Positions 7,780-15,017 of a DNA stretch of 34,518 nt are shown here, in pieces (position 1 is the stretch's first letter; each line of letters begins with the position of its first letter). The notes beneath the pieces are model-generated. The model saw nothing but the letters and a program-made list of their open reading frames with translations. It was not told the origin of the DNA and did no database searches. Origin of the DNA: CAXMST01 sp964196325. GTDB taxonomy: Bacteria; Actinomycetota; Thermoleophilia; Solirubrobacterales; 70-9. The stretch spans positions 1 to 34,518 of the forward strand of contig CAXMST010000195.1 of NCBI GenBank assembly GCA_964196325.1. Reading direction: 5' to 3'. A program made the position numbers and the translations under genes.

Positions 7780-8649
7780 TCAGCTGTCGCGGCTGTAGAT
7801 GAACTCCGTGATCGCAACGAGCTCCGCCACCGAGCCATCGGCCTCGCCGAGCGCGGCGAGGACACCGTCCCGCGACGTCTCAGCCAGCTCGCGCGCCCGC
7901 TCGAGCCCGAACAGGCTCACATAGGTGACCTTGCCGTGGCGCTCGTCCGAGCCGCTCGGCTTGCCCAGCTCCTCATCGCTGCCGGTCACGTCGAGGATGT
8001 CGTCGACGATCTGGAACAGCACGCCCAGCTCGGCCGCGAAGCGCCGGTAGGGAGCAGCCTCGGCACCCTCGACCCCGCTGAGGACCAGAGCCGCGCCAAC
8101 GCTTGCGGTGATCAGGCGGCCCGTCTTGAGCTCGTGCAGAGCCCGCAGTGATTCCCCGCTCTGGCCGCCCTCGGTCACGTCGACATACTGGCCGCCGACC
8201 ATGCCATCAACACCCGTGGCCGCGGCGATCTCCTTGATCGCGGCCAGGACTCGCTCGGGCGCCGCCTCCTGCCGTTCGGCGATCAGACGGATCGCCTCTG
8301 CGAACAGCGCGTCCCCGGCCAGGATCGCCACGTCCTCGCCGTGGACCACGTGCGAGGTCGGTCTGCCCCGGCGCAGCGCGTCATCGTCCATCGCAGGCAG
8401 ATCGTCGTGGATCAGGGAGTAGGTGTGGATCAACTCGAGCGCGGCGGCCGTCGGCAAGAGGTCCTCGACGCCCCTACCGAGCGCGCGGCCGGTCGCCAGG
8501 CAGAGCACGGGCCGAATCCGCTTGCCGCCGGCGAGCAGCGAATAGCGCATCGCCTCCTGGAGTCCCGCCGTCGCGGTGCCTTCGTCGAAGCTGAGCCCTC
8601 GGAGGTAAGCGTCGACCCCGGCCCGAAGCTCTTCCGGATAGGACGACAA
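7780..8649 (-). CDS. ispA: Polyprenyl (farnesyl/geranylgeranyl) diphosphate synthase
   Basis: A trans-isoprenyl diphosphate synthase of 289 residues. It elongates allylic diphosphates with isopentenyl diphosphate made by the MEP pathway that begins with neighbouring dxs. The first Asp-rich motif is DDLPAMDDD (82-90) and the second is DDILD (216-220); GGKRIRP (41-47) binds diphosphate. Chain length (C15 or C20) cannot be decided with confidence. The start is TTG 8649: an in-frame TGA lies seven codons upstream and no ATG or GTG intervenes. The TTG is two bases after the stop of the preceding small gene, so translation is probably coupled. E. coli has the comparable order xseB-ispA-dxs. Confidence 0.94.
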   Translation of the reverse strand: MSSYPEELRAGVDAYLRGLSFDEGTATAGLQEAMRYSLLAGGKRIRPVLCLATGRALGRGVEDLLPTAAALELIHTYSLIHDDLPAMDDDALRRGRPTSHVVHGEDVAILAGDALFAEAIRLIAERQEAAPERVLAAIKEIAAATGVDGMVGGQYVDVTEGGQSGESLRALHELKTGRLITASVGAALVLSGVEGAEAAPYRRFAAELGVLFQIVDDILDVTGSDEELGKPSGSDERHGKVTYVSLFGLERARELAETSRDGVLAALGEADGSVAELVAITEFIYSRDS

Positions 8650-8651
8650 GG

Positions 8652-8849
8652 TCAGACGGAGTCGCGCTCAGAAGCCGCCTCGGCTGCCTCCGCGACCACC
8701 TTGCCCACGTCGGCCGCGATCTGCGCCGCCTCCTGTGCGAGCCGCACCGCGAGCGTATCGTCGGCCGCCTCGGCGGCAAGCTCGGCCGAGATCTCCTCCA
8801 ACCGTCGCGCCGCCTCGATCAGCTTCTCCTGCGGTCCGGCGCCGCTCAT
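8652..8849 (-). CDS. Small coiled-coil protein in the xseB position
   Basis: A 65-residue Ala/Glu-rich protein beginning MSGAGPQEKLIEAARRLEEI. It is predicted to be almost all helix. It occupies the place of xseB (exonuclease VII small subunit) before ispA, and the RLEEI segment fits the start of that family. The typical core (LExGxLxLEExLxxYExG) is not recognisable, and no xseA is nearby. It may be a divergent XseB or an unrelated helical protein; I leave it unnamed. ATGA overlap with the nusB stop and a two-base gap to ispA show that it is part of the operon and very likely translated. Confidence 0.7.
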   Translation of the reverse strand: MSGAGPQEKLIEAARRLEEISAELAAEAADDTLAVRLAQEAAQIAADVGKVVAEAAEAASERDSV

Positions 8850-9244
8850 GCCGGGGCCGGCCTCTCTTCGGCTTCGGCGGCGGCGCCGGCCGCGGCGCTG
8901 AGGACGCCGTTGACGAAGCCGGGGGTGTCGGTGCCGCAGTAGCGACCCGCGATCGAGACCGCCTCATCGATCGCGACCGCGGTCGGAATGTCCTCGCGAT
9001 GGTGGATCTCGTAGAGGGCGACCCGCATGATCGCCTTCTCCAGCGGCGCGATCCGCGAGAGGCTCCAGCCTCGGGCGTGGGCCCCGATCTCGGCGTCGAG
9101 CTCGGCGATGTGCTCGTCGGTGCCCTCCGCAAGGGCCCGGGTGAAGGGCTTCGCCTCGACCAGCAGATCGGCCAGGGGTCGCCCGGTCAGCTCCCGCTGA
9201 TAGATCGCGAAGGTCGCCTCGCGGCGCTGGTCGGATCGACGCAT
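8846..9244 (-). CDS. nusB: Transcription antitermination factor NusB
   Basis: An all-helical RNA-binding factor of 132 residues that, with NusE (ribosomal protein S10), binds boxA of rRNA leaders. The beginning RRSDQRREATFAIYQREL, the central IAPLEKAIMRVALYEI and the IPTAVAIDEAVSIAGRYC segment followed by FVNGVL are characteristic. An Ala/Glu-rich tail extends beyond the fold. Start ATG 9244 lies six bases after a TAAGCT box that overlaps the stop codon of the inserted DUF559 gene, so nusB seems to have its own promoter. In most actinobacteria nusB directly follows efp; here about 1 kb separates them. Confidence 0.95.
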   Translation of the reverse strand: MRRSDQRREATFAIYQRELTGRPLADLLVEAKPFTRALAEGTDEHIAELDAEIGAHARGWSLSRIAPLEKAIMRVALYEIHHREDIPTAVAIDEAVSIAGRYCGTDTPGFVNGVLSAAAGAAAEAEERPAPA

Positions 9245-9250
9245 GGCGAG

Positions 9251-9256
9251 AGCTTA
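9251..9256 (-). promoter_or_regulatory. Putative -10 box of nusB
   Basis: TAAGCT, six bases before the nusB ATG. Its TAA is also the stop codon of the upstream DUF559-type gene. The position predicts a leaderless or nearly leaderless nusB transcript. Confidence 0.45.
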
Positions 9257-10192
9257 GGTCAGGGCCATGCGGAGCTGGGACTCGAGGCCGTCGGGGTCGC
9301 GAGCCAGGCGCCGCCAGGTCACCCGGCTGACGATCAGCCCCCGCGCCCCCAGCCAGCCGTCGCGCTCACGGTCGCCCTCAGCGCGGGACGGGCTCAGGTG
9401 GGCCGCCCGGCCGTCGAGCTCGACGACCAGGCCCGGTCCACGCCAGATGCAGTCCACCTCGAAGCGCCGCCCACCCGCCTCGATCCCGACGTTGGTCTCG
9501 GGCAGCGGTAGCCGCCGCTCACGAAGGAACTCGAGGAAACGGGCCTCGAGCTCGCTCCGAGTGCGCATGACGTAGGTGGTGTCGGCGAGCACGGCCGCCG
9601 CGGCCGCGGTGCCGCGCGCGCCTGGGTAGCGAGCAACCAGCGCGGGCAGGCCAGCCGGGTCGGTGAGGCTGAGGTAGGTGGCCTCGCGCAGGGCGCGCTC
9701 GAGCGCTCGCGACCCCTCCGTCGCGGCGAGATCGAGGAGGGTACGGGCGAGTGTGGTGACCGGGATCCCGTCGTGGACCGTGCGCTCGTCGTAGGGGAGG
9801 TCGCGAAAGTGCGGACGCAGAGCGCCCCGCTGCATGGTGCGAGCGGCGGCGGTGATGTGGATCGCGCCTCCGCCCCACCCGCGGAGCCGCCAGAGCGCCG
9901 CCGCGGCGCCGTGGCTGAGGACCGCCGCGGGGACGGCGAGGGTTGCCGCCATCCAGCGGGCCCTGCTCCCCAGTGCGCCGTGGCCGACCGCGTAGACACC
10001 GCGGTGGATTCGGTGCAGGCGACCGCAGCGCATCCGATGCTTGACCTGCGCCAGGCTGAAGCCGAGGCCGCGAAGCTGTCCGAGCGCGACGATGCCGTGC
10101 TGCTCGCCGGCCAGCGCCGCCAGCCGGCGCTCGGTGGCGCGACTGTCAGCTTGGGGAGAACTACTGCCCCTTTCTCGACACTCGCCACCCAT
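9254..10192 (-). CDS. AbiEi-like winged-helix plus DUF559 (endonuclease-like) protein
   Basis: A 312-residue protein with two regions. The N-terminal part (about 20-75; GIVALGQLRGLGFSLAQVKH, then LHRIHRGVYAVGH) resembles the AbiEi-type antitoxin winged helix. The C-terminal part (about 225-305) resembles DUF559, a Vsr/PD-(D/E)XK-related fold, with RRFEVDCIW, LVVELDG, a downstream His and VSRVTWRRL. Such proteins are abundant in Thermoleophilia, usually as solitary genes of unknown role. No AbiEii toxin partner is adjacent, so a toxin-antitoxin function is not supported. It interrupts the usual efp-nusB adjacency, which marks it as an inserted gene. The start at ATG 10192 is the longest option; no clear ribosome binding site decides it. 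Confidence 0.78.
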   Translation of the reverse strand: MGGECRERGSSSPQADSRATERRLAALAGEQHGIVALGQLRGLGFSLAQVKHRMRCGRLHRIHRGVYAVGHGALGSRARWMAATLAVPAAVLSHGAAAALWRLRGWGGGAIHITAAARTMQRGALRPHFRDLPYDERTVHDGIPVTTLARTLLDLAATEGSRALERALREATYLSLTDPAGLPALVARYPGARGTAAAAAVLADTTYVMRTRSELEARFLEFLRERRLPLPETNVGIEAGGRRFEVDCIWRGPGLVVELDGRAAHLSPSRAEGDRERDGWLGARGLIVSRVTWRRLARDPDGLESQLRMALT

Positions 10193-10255
10193 CGGGCCAG
10201 CGTGAAGCGAGCGGGCGCACGGATGAGTGTGGTGGTGCGTCGGGGCAGCGACGAG

Positions 10256-10816
10256 TCAGGAACGCGAGACGTACTCGCCGCTGCGAGTATCCACTCGGAC
10301 CTTCTCGCCCTCCTCGATGAAGAGGGGAACCTGGACGATCACACCGGTCTCGAGCGTCGCCTCCTTGGTCCCGCCGCCGGAGGCCGTATCGCCCTTGAGC
10401 CCCGGCTGGGTCTCGGTAACCGTGAGGTCCACGGCGCTCGGCACCTGGACCCCCGAGGCCCGCTCATCGACGAACAGGACCTCGACCTCGTCGTTGGCGA
10501 GAACCCACTTCATCGCGTCGCCGGCGACGTCGTTGGGAAGCTCGATCTGGTCGTAGCTGCGGTTGTCCATCAAAACCCGCGCATCGCCGGAGTCGTACAG
10601 GTACTGCATCTTGCGGGTCTCGGTGTGGATCGGCCGGAACTTCTCGCCGGCCCGAAAAGTCTTGTCGATCACGGAGCCGTCCTCATGCCGGCGCAGCTTG
10701 GTCCGCACGAATGCCCCGCCCTTGCCGGGCTTGACGTGCTGAAAGTCGAGGATCCGGAAGACCTTGCCGTCGACCTCGATATGGGCCCCGTTCTTGAACT
10801 GATTTGTGCTGATCAC
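10256..10816 (-). CDS. efp: Translation elongation factor P
   Basis: Stimulates peptide bond formation at polyproline stretches on the ribosome. The 186 residues show the three-domain EF-P pattern: ISTNQFKNGAHIEVDGKVF, the loop HVKPGKGGAFVRTKLR with the tip lysine at position 32, and a C-terminal OB fold with TETQPGLKGDTASGGGTKEA and VQVPLFIEEGEKVRVDT. No modification enzyme (EpmA, EarP or YmfI type) is in the window. The frame continues upstream, but the family begins at GTG 10816. A TACCGT box eight bases before the GTG and the lack of a Shine-Dalgarno sequence suggest a leaderless mRNA. Divergent from the methyltransferase gene. Confidence 0.96.
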   Translation of the reverse strand: MISTNQFKNGAHIEVDGKVFRILDFQHVKPGKGGAFVRTKLRRHEDGSVIDKTFRAGEKFRPIHTETRKMQYLYDSGDARVLMDNRSYDQIELPNDVAGDAMKWVLANDEVEVLFVDERASGVQVPSAVDLTVTETQPGLKGDTASGGGTKEATLETGVIVQVPLFIEEGEKVRVDTRSGEYVSRS

Positions 10817-10824
10817 GGCGCCGA

Positions 10825-10830
10825 ACGGTA
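10825..10830 (-). promoter_or_regulatory. Putative -10 box of efp
   Basis: TACCGT on the minus strand with eight bases to the efp GTG. It fits a leaderless transcript. Confidence 0.45.
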
Positions 10831-10852
10831 GCGGGCAGTGCCCAGCCGGCGT

Positions 10853-10870
10853 CGGCCACAGGACTGGCCG
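10853..10870. promoter_or_regulatory. Inverted repeat in the efp/methyltransferase divergent promoter region
   Basis: CGGCCA and TGGCCG form perfect six-base arms around six bases (CAGGAC). The repeat ends five bases before the -10 box of the methyltransferase gene, the -35 area, so it is a plausible operator. In GC-rich DNA such repeats also arise by chance. Confidence 0.3.
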
Positions 10871-10875
10871 CACAG

Positions 10876-10881
10876 TAGGCT
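10876..10881 (+). promoter_or_regulatory. Putative -10 box of methyltransferase gene
   Basis: TAGGCT, six bases before the GTG at 10888. It predicts a leaderless message; no Shine-Dalgarno sequence is present. Confidence 0.45.
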
Positions 10882-10887
10882 CGCCCG

Positions 10888-11610
10888 GTGGTTGCCTACG
10901 ACACCGATCTGGCGTTTGTCCATGACGCGGGCTTCCTCGGGCTCGCGGAGTCCGGTGCCGAACTGGCTCTGGAGCTGCTTGCGGAATGCCCCGACGGACC
11001 GGTGTTGGAACTGGGGTGCGGAAGCGGGGCCACCGCGGCGCAGCTGCTCGGCGCCGGCCGCGAGGTGAGCGGCTGGGACATCTCGGCGGGGATGATCGAG
11101 ATCGCCCGACGCCGCGCCCCCGGCGCCGATTTCCGGCTACGTTCATACACCGACACCAGGCCGCCCGAGGGCCTGGCGATGGTGCTGGCGATCGGAGAAA
11201 TCTTCAACTATGCCTTCGATGAGCGCTCGGGGTTCGCCGCGCTGAGCGAGTTCATCGGCGCGGCCTATGACGCGCTCGAACCCGGTGGCGCCTTCCTGTT
11301 CGACAGCGCCGGTCCAGGCCGGGGCGGAGCCGACGGCGCCATGCGCGACTTCAGGGAAGGCGAGGACTGGGCGATCCTGTTCGCCGCCTCGGAGGCGGCC
11401 GAGCCCCCCAGCCTGACCCGGGAGATCACCACCTTTCGCCGCCGCTACGGCGAATGGCGGCGGCGGCACGAGACCCACCTGCTGCACCTCTACCCCTCCG
11501 CGGAGGTGCGGGCGGCACTCGAGCGCGTCGGCTTCGAGATCGAGGTCCGCCCCGGCTACAACGGCGAGCGCTTTCCCGGACTCGACGTCTTCGTCGCCCG
11601 CAGGGGCTGA
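10888..11610 (+). CDS. Class I SAM-dependent methyltransferase
   Basis: A 240-residue soluble methyltransferase of the Methyltransf_11/25 type. Motif I VLELGCGSG lies at residues 39-47. An acidic residue follows in GWDISAGMIEIARRRAPGA, and LEPGGAFLFDSAGPGR matches the post-III strand. The substrate cannot be read from the sequence; small molecules are usual for this group. The start is GTG 10888. It is one of the few plus-strand genes, and it lies with a transporter remnant in an islet that separates pepP from efp, which are normally adjacent, so it is probably an acquired gene. It is convergent with the pepP transcription unit. Confidence 0.88.
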   Translation: MVAYDTDLAFVHDAGFLGLAESGAELALELLAECPDGPVLELGCGSGATAAQLLGAGREVSGWDISAGMIEIARRRAPGADFRLRSYTDTRPPEGLAMVLAIGEIFNYAFDERSGFAALSEFIGAAYDALEPGGAFLFDSAGPGRGGADGAMRDFREGEDWAILFAASEAAEPPSLTREITTFRRRYGEWRRRHETHLLHLYPSAEVRAALERVGFEIEVRPGYNGERFPGLDVFVARRG

Positions 11611-11637
11611 ACGCCGAACGATCGGCCGGCTAGTCAT

Positions 11638-11880
11638 CTAGGGCAGCAAGGCAACCAGGGCAAGCACGATCACACCGGCCGCGGCCGCGGCCGGCAGGGT
11701 TGGCACGGCGCCGCGTCGCAACGGAAACAGGATCAGCACCGCGCCCGCCAGGATCGCGAACTGCCGGGGCTCCGCCAGGGCGTCAACCAGCGGCACCGCG
11801 ACGCCGAGGATCGCTCCAATCGCGGCCGGGCCGGCGCCGTCAAGGAGGGCGCGATCGGGCGCGGCATGTGAACGGCCGGC
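11638..11880 (-). pseudogene. Remnant of a chromate transporter (ChrA) C-terminus
   Basis: Downstream of the pepP stop and in the same frame is an open stretch without a usable start codon. It reads RALLDGAGPAAIGAILG, then VPLVDALAEPRQFAILAGA, then LRRGAVPTLP and a final hydrophobic helix before TAG at 11638-11640. The GAGPAAIGAILG segment with flanking hydrophobic helices looks like the end of the second CHR domain of ChrA-type chromate permeases. Only about 75 residues remain and the rest of the gene is absent, so it is a decayed fragment. The family assignment is from memory of the pattern and is moderate. It could instead be chance coding-like sequence in a GC-rich gap. Confidence 0.5.
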
Positions 11881-11883
11881 TAC

Positions 11884-12990
11884 TCAGTTGACGACGGTCA
11901 GCTCCTTGGGCCGTGTGGTGAGCGTCCGAGCGCCATCGGCCTCGATGAGCATGAGATCCTCGATCCGCACCCCGAGTCGCCCAGGCACGTAGATCCCGGG
12001 CTCGACCGTGACCACATCGCCGGCGAGGAGCTCGTCCTCAGAAGTCTTCGAAAGCCGCGGCGGCTCGTGGATCGCGATCCCGACACCGTGGCCGAGCCCG
12101 TGACCGAAGCGCTCGCCATGCCCACCCGCCGCGATCAGGTCGCGCGCCACGGCGTCGATCTCGGCTCCCGGGCGCCCGGCCTCCAGCGCCTCGAGCGCCG
12201 CGATCTGGGCCGCCAACACCAGCTCGTAGACCTCGCGCCCCTCGCCGTCGATCTCGCCGCAGGCGAAGGTCCGGGTGCAGTCCGAGCAGTAGCCGTCGAC
12301 GATCGCCCCCATGTCGATCACGACGAGATCGCCGGCCTCGACGAGCCGCTCCCCGGCCTCTGCATGGGGCAGCGCACTGTTCGGCCCGGCCGCGACGATC
12401 GAGGGGAAGCTCGGCCCGCTCGCTCCGAGCTCCCGCATCCGCTGCTCAGCCCAGAGCTGGATCGCACGCTCACTGCGGCGCCGGAGCCCGACCTCCTCGA
12501 GCTCGGCGTAGACCTCGTCTGTGAGCTCAGCGGCCGCCGCGATCGACGCGACCTCGTCCGCGTCCTTGCGGCGCCGGAGCCCGCCAACCAAACCTTCGAC
12601 GGCGACCAGGTCGACCCCTTCGTCGCAACTCGCGCGGACCCGCTCCCTCTCACGGACGCTCGTGGCGGTGGGATCGAAGCCGACCCGACCCCGAAGCCGT
12701 GGCGCGAGCGCGTCGACCAGGTGGCGCTCGGCCTTGAGCAGCTCGAAGCCAGCGGGAAGTAGCGCCTGGGCGCGCTCGAAGTAGCGGAAGTCGGTGATCA
12801 GCAGCCGCTCCTCGGCTGAGACCAGCCCGAGGCCGCTGGTGCCCGAAAAGCCGGTCAGCCAGGTCAGGTCCGCGATCGCCTCTCGATGGGAGTCGCCGGG
12901 ATGGACGAGGTCGCCGACGATCAGCGCGTCGAGCGCGGCTGCCGCGATCGCCTCGGCGAGCCGGTCGGCCCGGTCGGTGGGAGCGTTCAC
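11884..12990 (-). CDS. pepP: Xaa-Pro dipeptidase/aminopeptidase P family (M24B)
   Basis: A dinuclear metallopeptidase of 368 residues that releases residues N-terminal to proline. The creatinase-like N-terminal domain spans about 1-140 and the pita-bread catalytic domain about 145-360. Metal ligands are all present: D226 and D237 in VVIDMGAIVDGYCSDCTRTF, H301 in GLGHGVG, E330 in VEPGIY and E344 in VRIEDL. The start is GTG 12990 with GAGG about 12 bases upstream. It follows aroQ by 24 bp and in many actinobacteria stands directly before efp. Here an islet with a methyltransferase and a transporter remnant separates the two. Its link to EF-P is conserved gene order only. Confidence 0.92.
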   Translation of the reverse strand: MNAPTDRADRLAEAIAAAALDALIVGDLVHPGDSHREAIADLTWLTGFSGTSGLGLVSAEERLLITDFRYFERAQALLPAGFELLKAERHLVDALAPRLRGRVGFDPTATSVRERERVRASCDEGVDLVAVEGLVGGLRRRKDADEVASIAAAAELTDEVYAELEEVGLRRRSERAIQLWAEQRMRELGASGPSFPSIVAAGPNSALPHAEAGERLVEAGDLVVIDMGAIVDGYCSDCTRTFACGEIDGEGREVYELVLAAQIAALEALEAGRPGAEIDAVARDLIAAGGHGERFGHGLGHGVGIAIHEPPRLSKTSEDELLAGDVVTVEPGIYVPGRLGVRIEDLMLIEADGARTLTTRPKELTVVN

Positions 12991-13014
12991 GCTTTCGCCT
13001 CGCGGTAGATCCGT

Positions 13015-13464
13015 TCAGTCCTCGAGCTCGCGCTTGATCGTCTCCAGGGCTTGCAGGTATCCCTGCTGTCCCTGGCCCGAGATCTGCTCGAGGACGAGGC
13101 CGTCGAAGACCGAGAGCGAGCGCCAAGCGTCTCGGCTGCGGATATCGGAGATGTGGACCTCAACGCTCGGCACGGCCGCAATCTCGAGCGCATCGCGGAT
13201 CGCCCATGAGTAGTGAGTCCATGCGCCGGCGTTGATCACGGCCGCATCGGCGAGCTGCGGGAGCCGGTGCAGGTACTCGACGAACTCGCCCTCGTGGTTG
13301 GTCTGAAAGAAGGTCGGCAGCAGGCCGATCTCGCGAGCCCACTTTCCGATCTGGTTTTCGAGCTGGGAGAGCGTGAAGCTGCCGTAGATCTCCGGATCGC
13401 GGCGCCCGAGGGTGTCGAGGTTGACCCCGTGCAGAACCTCGACCCTGTTGTGGGAGCCACTCAC
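13015..13464 (-). CDS. aroQ: Type II 3-dehydroquinate dehydratase
   Basis: Third step of the shikimate pathway: dehydrates 3-dehydroquinate to 3-dehydroshikimate. The 149-residue length is typical of the small dodecameric type II enzyme. LGRRDPEIYG supplies the loop Arg and catalytic Tyr27, INAGAWTHYSWAIRDAL matches the substrate pocket, and EVHISDIRSRDAWR contains His104 and Arg111. The usual NGPNLNLLG opening is HGVNLDTLG here, a divergent version. The start is GTG 13464, overlapping the aroKB stop by four bases (GTGA), so the two are coupled. Confidence 0.92.
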   Translation of the reverse strand: MSGSHNRVEVLHGVNLDTLGRRDPEIYGSFTLSQLENQIGKWAREIGLLPTFFQTNHEGEFVEYLHRLPQLADAAVINAGAWTHYSWAIRDALEIAAVPSVEVHISDIRSRDAWRSLSVFDGLVLEQISGQGQQGYLQALETIKRELED

Positions 13465-15011
13465 GCCAGCAAGTCTTCCACTGCGGAGAGCAACTCGGCC
13501 TCGCCGACCGGAAAGCCGTGCTCAACGTCGCCGGGCTCTCGGACCAAGACGATGCGCAGCCCGGCGGCGGTGAACTTCTTATCGGCGGCGGTAGCCGCGA
13601 CGATCTGATCCGCCTCGACGGTTGGATCGAGGGTGGTCGGTAGGCCGAACGACGCAAGCAGGCTCGCGACCTCTTCCCGCAACTCCGCGACTCCCGAGAG
13701 GCGCAGTGCGGCGAGCAGGCCGAGCGCCACGGCCTCCCCGTGCCTGTAGCGCTGGTAGCCCGTCGCCGTCTCGATCGCGTGGCCGATCGTGTGGCCGAGG
13801 TTGAGCACCGCCCGCCGGCCCCCGTCGCGCTCATCCTCCGCGACCACTGTGAGCTTGGTCTCCGCGCACTCGAGGATCACGCTGCCGAGCCGCGCGGGGG
13901 CCGAGAGCGCCTCTCGATCCAGCGCGCGCACGCGCTCCCAGAGGTCTCCGCCGGCGATCAAGGCGGTCTTCACGACCTCGGCCATCCCGGCTGCCAACTC
14001 CTCCTCAGGCAGGCCGGCTAGGGCCTTGGGGTCCGCGAACACCGCCGCGGGCTGATGGTAGGCGCCAACGTAGTTCTTGCCCTCGACCAGGTCGACCCCG
14101 GTCTTGCCTCCGAGTGAGGAGTCGACCTGGGCGACCAGGGTGGTCGGCATCTGGATCACGGGGATGCCCCGCTGGTAAACCGCGGCGCAGAATCCAGCCA
14201 GATCACCGACCACGCCGCCACCCAGGGCCAGCAGGGCGTCGTCGCGGCGCGCCCCCCGGTGGGCCAGCTCGATCAGCAGCCGCTCGGCCTCCGCGAGCGT
14301 CTTGGCCCGCTCCCCACCCGAGGCCTCGATCGGCGCCTCGCAACCGGCAGGGACAACAGCGCCGGAAGCCACGGCACGGGGGTCGACCACGGCGAAGGTC
14401 CGGCGACCGATCTGGGGCGCCCCCGTCGCGTTGAGCAGTTGACCGGCCTGGGCGCCGACCACGACCGGGTACTCGGCCTCCCCCGCGCGCGCCCAGGTCA
14501 TCCGCAGCGCCGGACGGCCACGCAGCGTCGCGATCCAGCGCGCCGCCTTTTCCGGCGTGTCGTAGCCACCGCGGGGCAAAACCACCCGGGCTACCCCTTG
14601 ATAGAGCGGCTGTCGCTCCTCGTAGAGGGCGGCGAAGCGTCCGCGATCTGAAGCCAGCGGCCGGCTCGACCCCTTGCACCGCTCCCAGGCGACCCCCTCG
14701 CTGACCCTGCACCAGACGGTGGTCGCCTCTCGGAGGGCGACCCGGACCCGCTCGGAGCCGACCGCACCGCCACCAAGCGCAACCACCCCGCCGGCATCGA
14801 GCGCGTCGAGCACGGCCACCTCCTCGATCTCTCGGAAACGTGCCTCCCCCTCACGCTCGAAGAAATCCTCGAGCGGCTCTCCGAGGCGGTCGGAGATCAT
14901 CGCGTCCGTGTCCCGCACGGGCTCGTCGAGTGCCGAGGCGATCGCTCGCGCCGCATGCGACTTGCCGGCGGCCATGAAGCCGACCAGCGCGATTGGCTCG
15001 GTCGCGGCCAC
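13461..15011 (-). CDS. aroKB: Bifunctional shikimate kinase / 3-dehydroquinate synthase (AroK-AroB fusion)
   Basis: One 516-residue frame joins two shikimate pathway enzymes. Residues 1 to about 165 are shikimate kinase with P-loop GFMAAGKS (11-18), the DTDAMISDRLG segment, FREIEEVAVLDAL and the lid region around SSRPLAS. Residues about 170-516 are dehydroquinate synthase with GGGVVGDLAGF, TTLVAQVDSSLGGKTGVDL, KNYVGAYHQP and the metal-binding LNLGHTIGHAIE. No gap or stop lies between the halves. The two steps are not consecutive (steps 2 and 5), so channelling is unlikely; co-regulation is the simpler reason. Similar AroKB fusions are known in Thermotoga. The start is GTG 15011, seven bases after the aroC stop. 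Confidence 0.94.
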   Translation of the reverse strand: MAATEPIALVGFMAAGKSHAARAIASALDEPVRDTDAMISDRLGEPLEDFFEREGEARFREIEEVAVLDALDAGGVVALGGGAVGSERVRVALREATTVWCRVSEGVAWERCKGSSRPLASDRGRFAALYEERQPLYQGVARVVLPRGGYDTPEKAARWIATLRGRPALRMTWARAGEAEYPVVVGAQAGQLLNATGAPQIGRRTFAVVDPRAVASGAVVPAGCEAPIEASGGERAKTLAEAERLLIELAHRGARRDDALLALGGGVVGDLAGFCAAVYQRGIPVIQMPTTLVAQVDSSLGGKTGVDLVEGKNYVGAYHQPAAVFADPKALAGLPEEELAAGMAEVVKTALIAGGDLWERVRALDREALSAPARLGSVILECAETKLTVVAEDERDGGRRAVLNLGHTIGHAIETATGYQRYRHGEAVALGLLAALRLSGVAELREEVASLLASFGLPTTLDPTVEADQIVAATAADKKFTAAGLRIVLVREPGDVEHGFPVGEAELLSAVEDLLA

Positions 15012-15017
15012 CAGCGG

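Noticed and set aside
9254..10192. AbiE-type toxin-antitoxin system
   Set aside because: Only an AbiEi-like domain fused to DUF559 is present; no AbiEii nucleotidyltransferase lies next to it.
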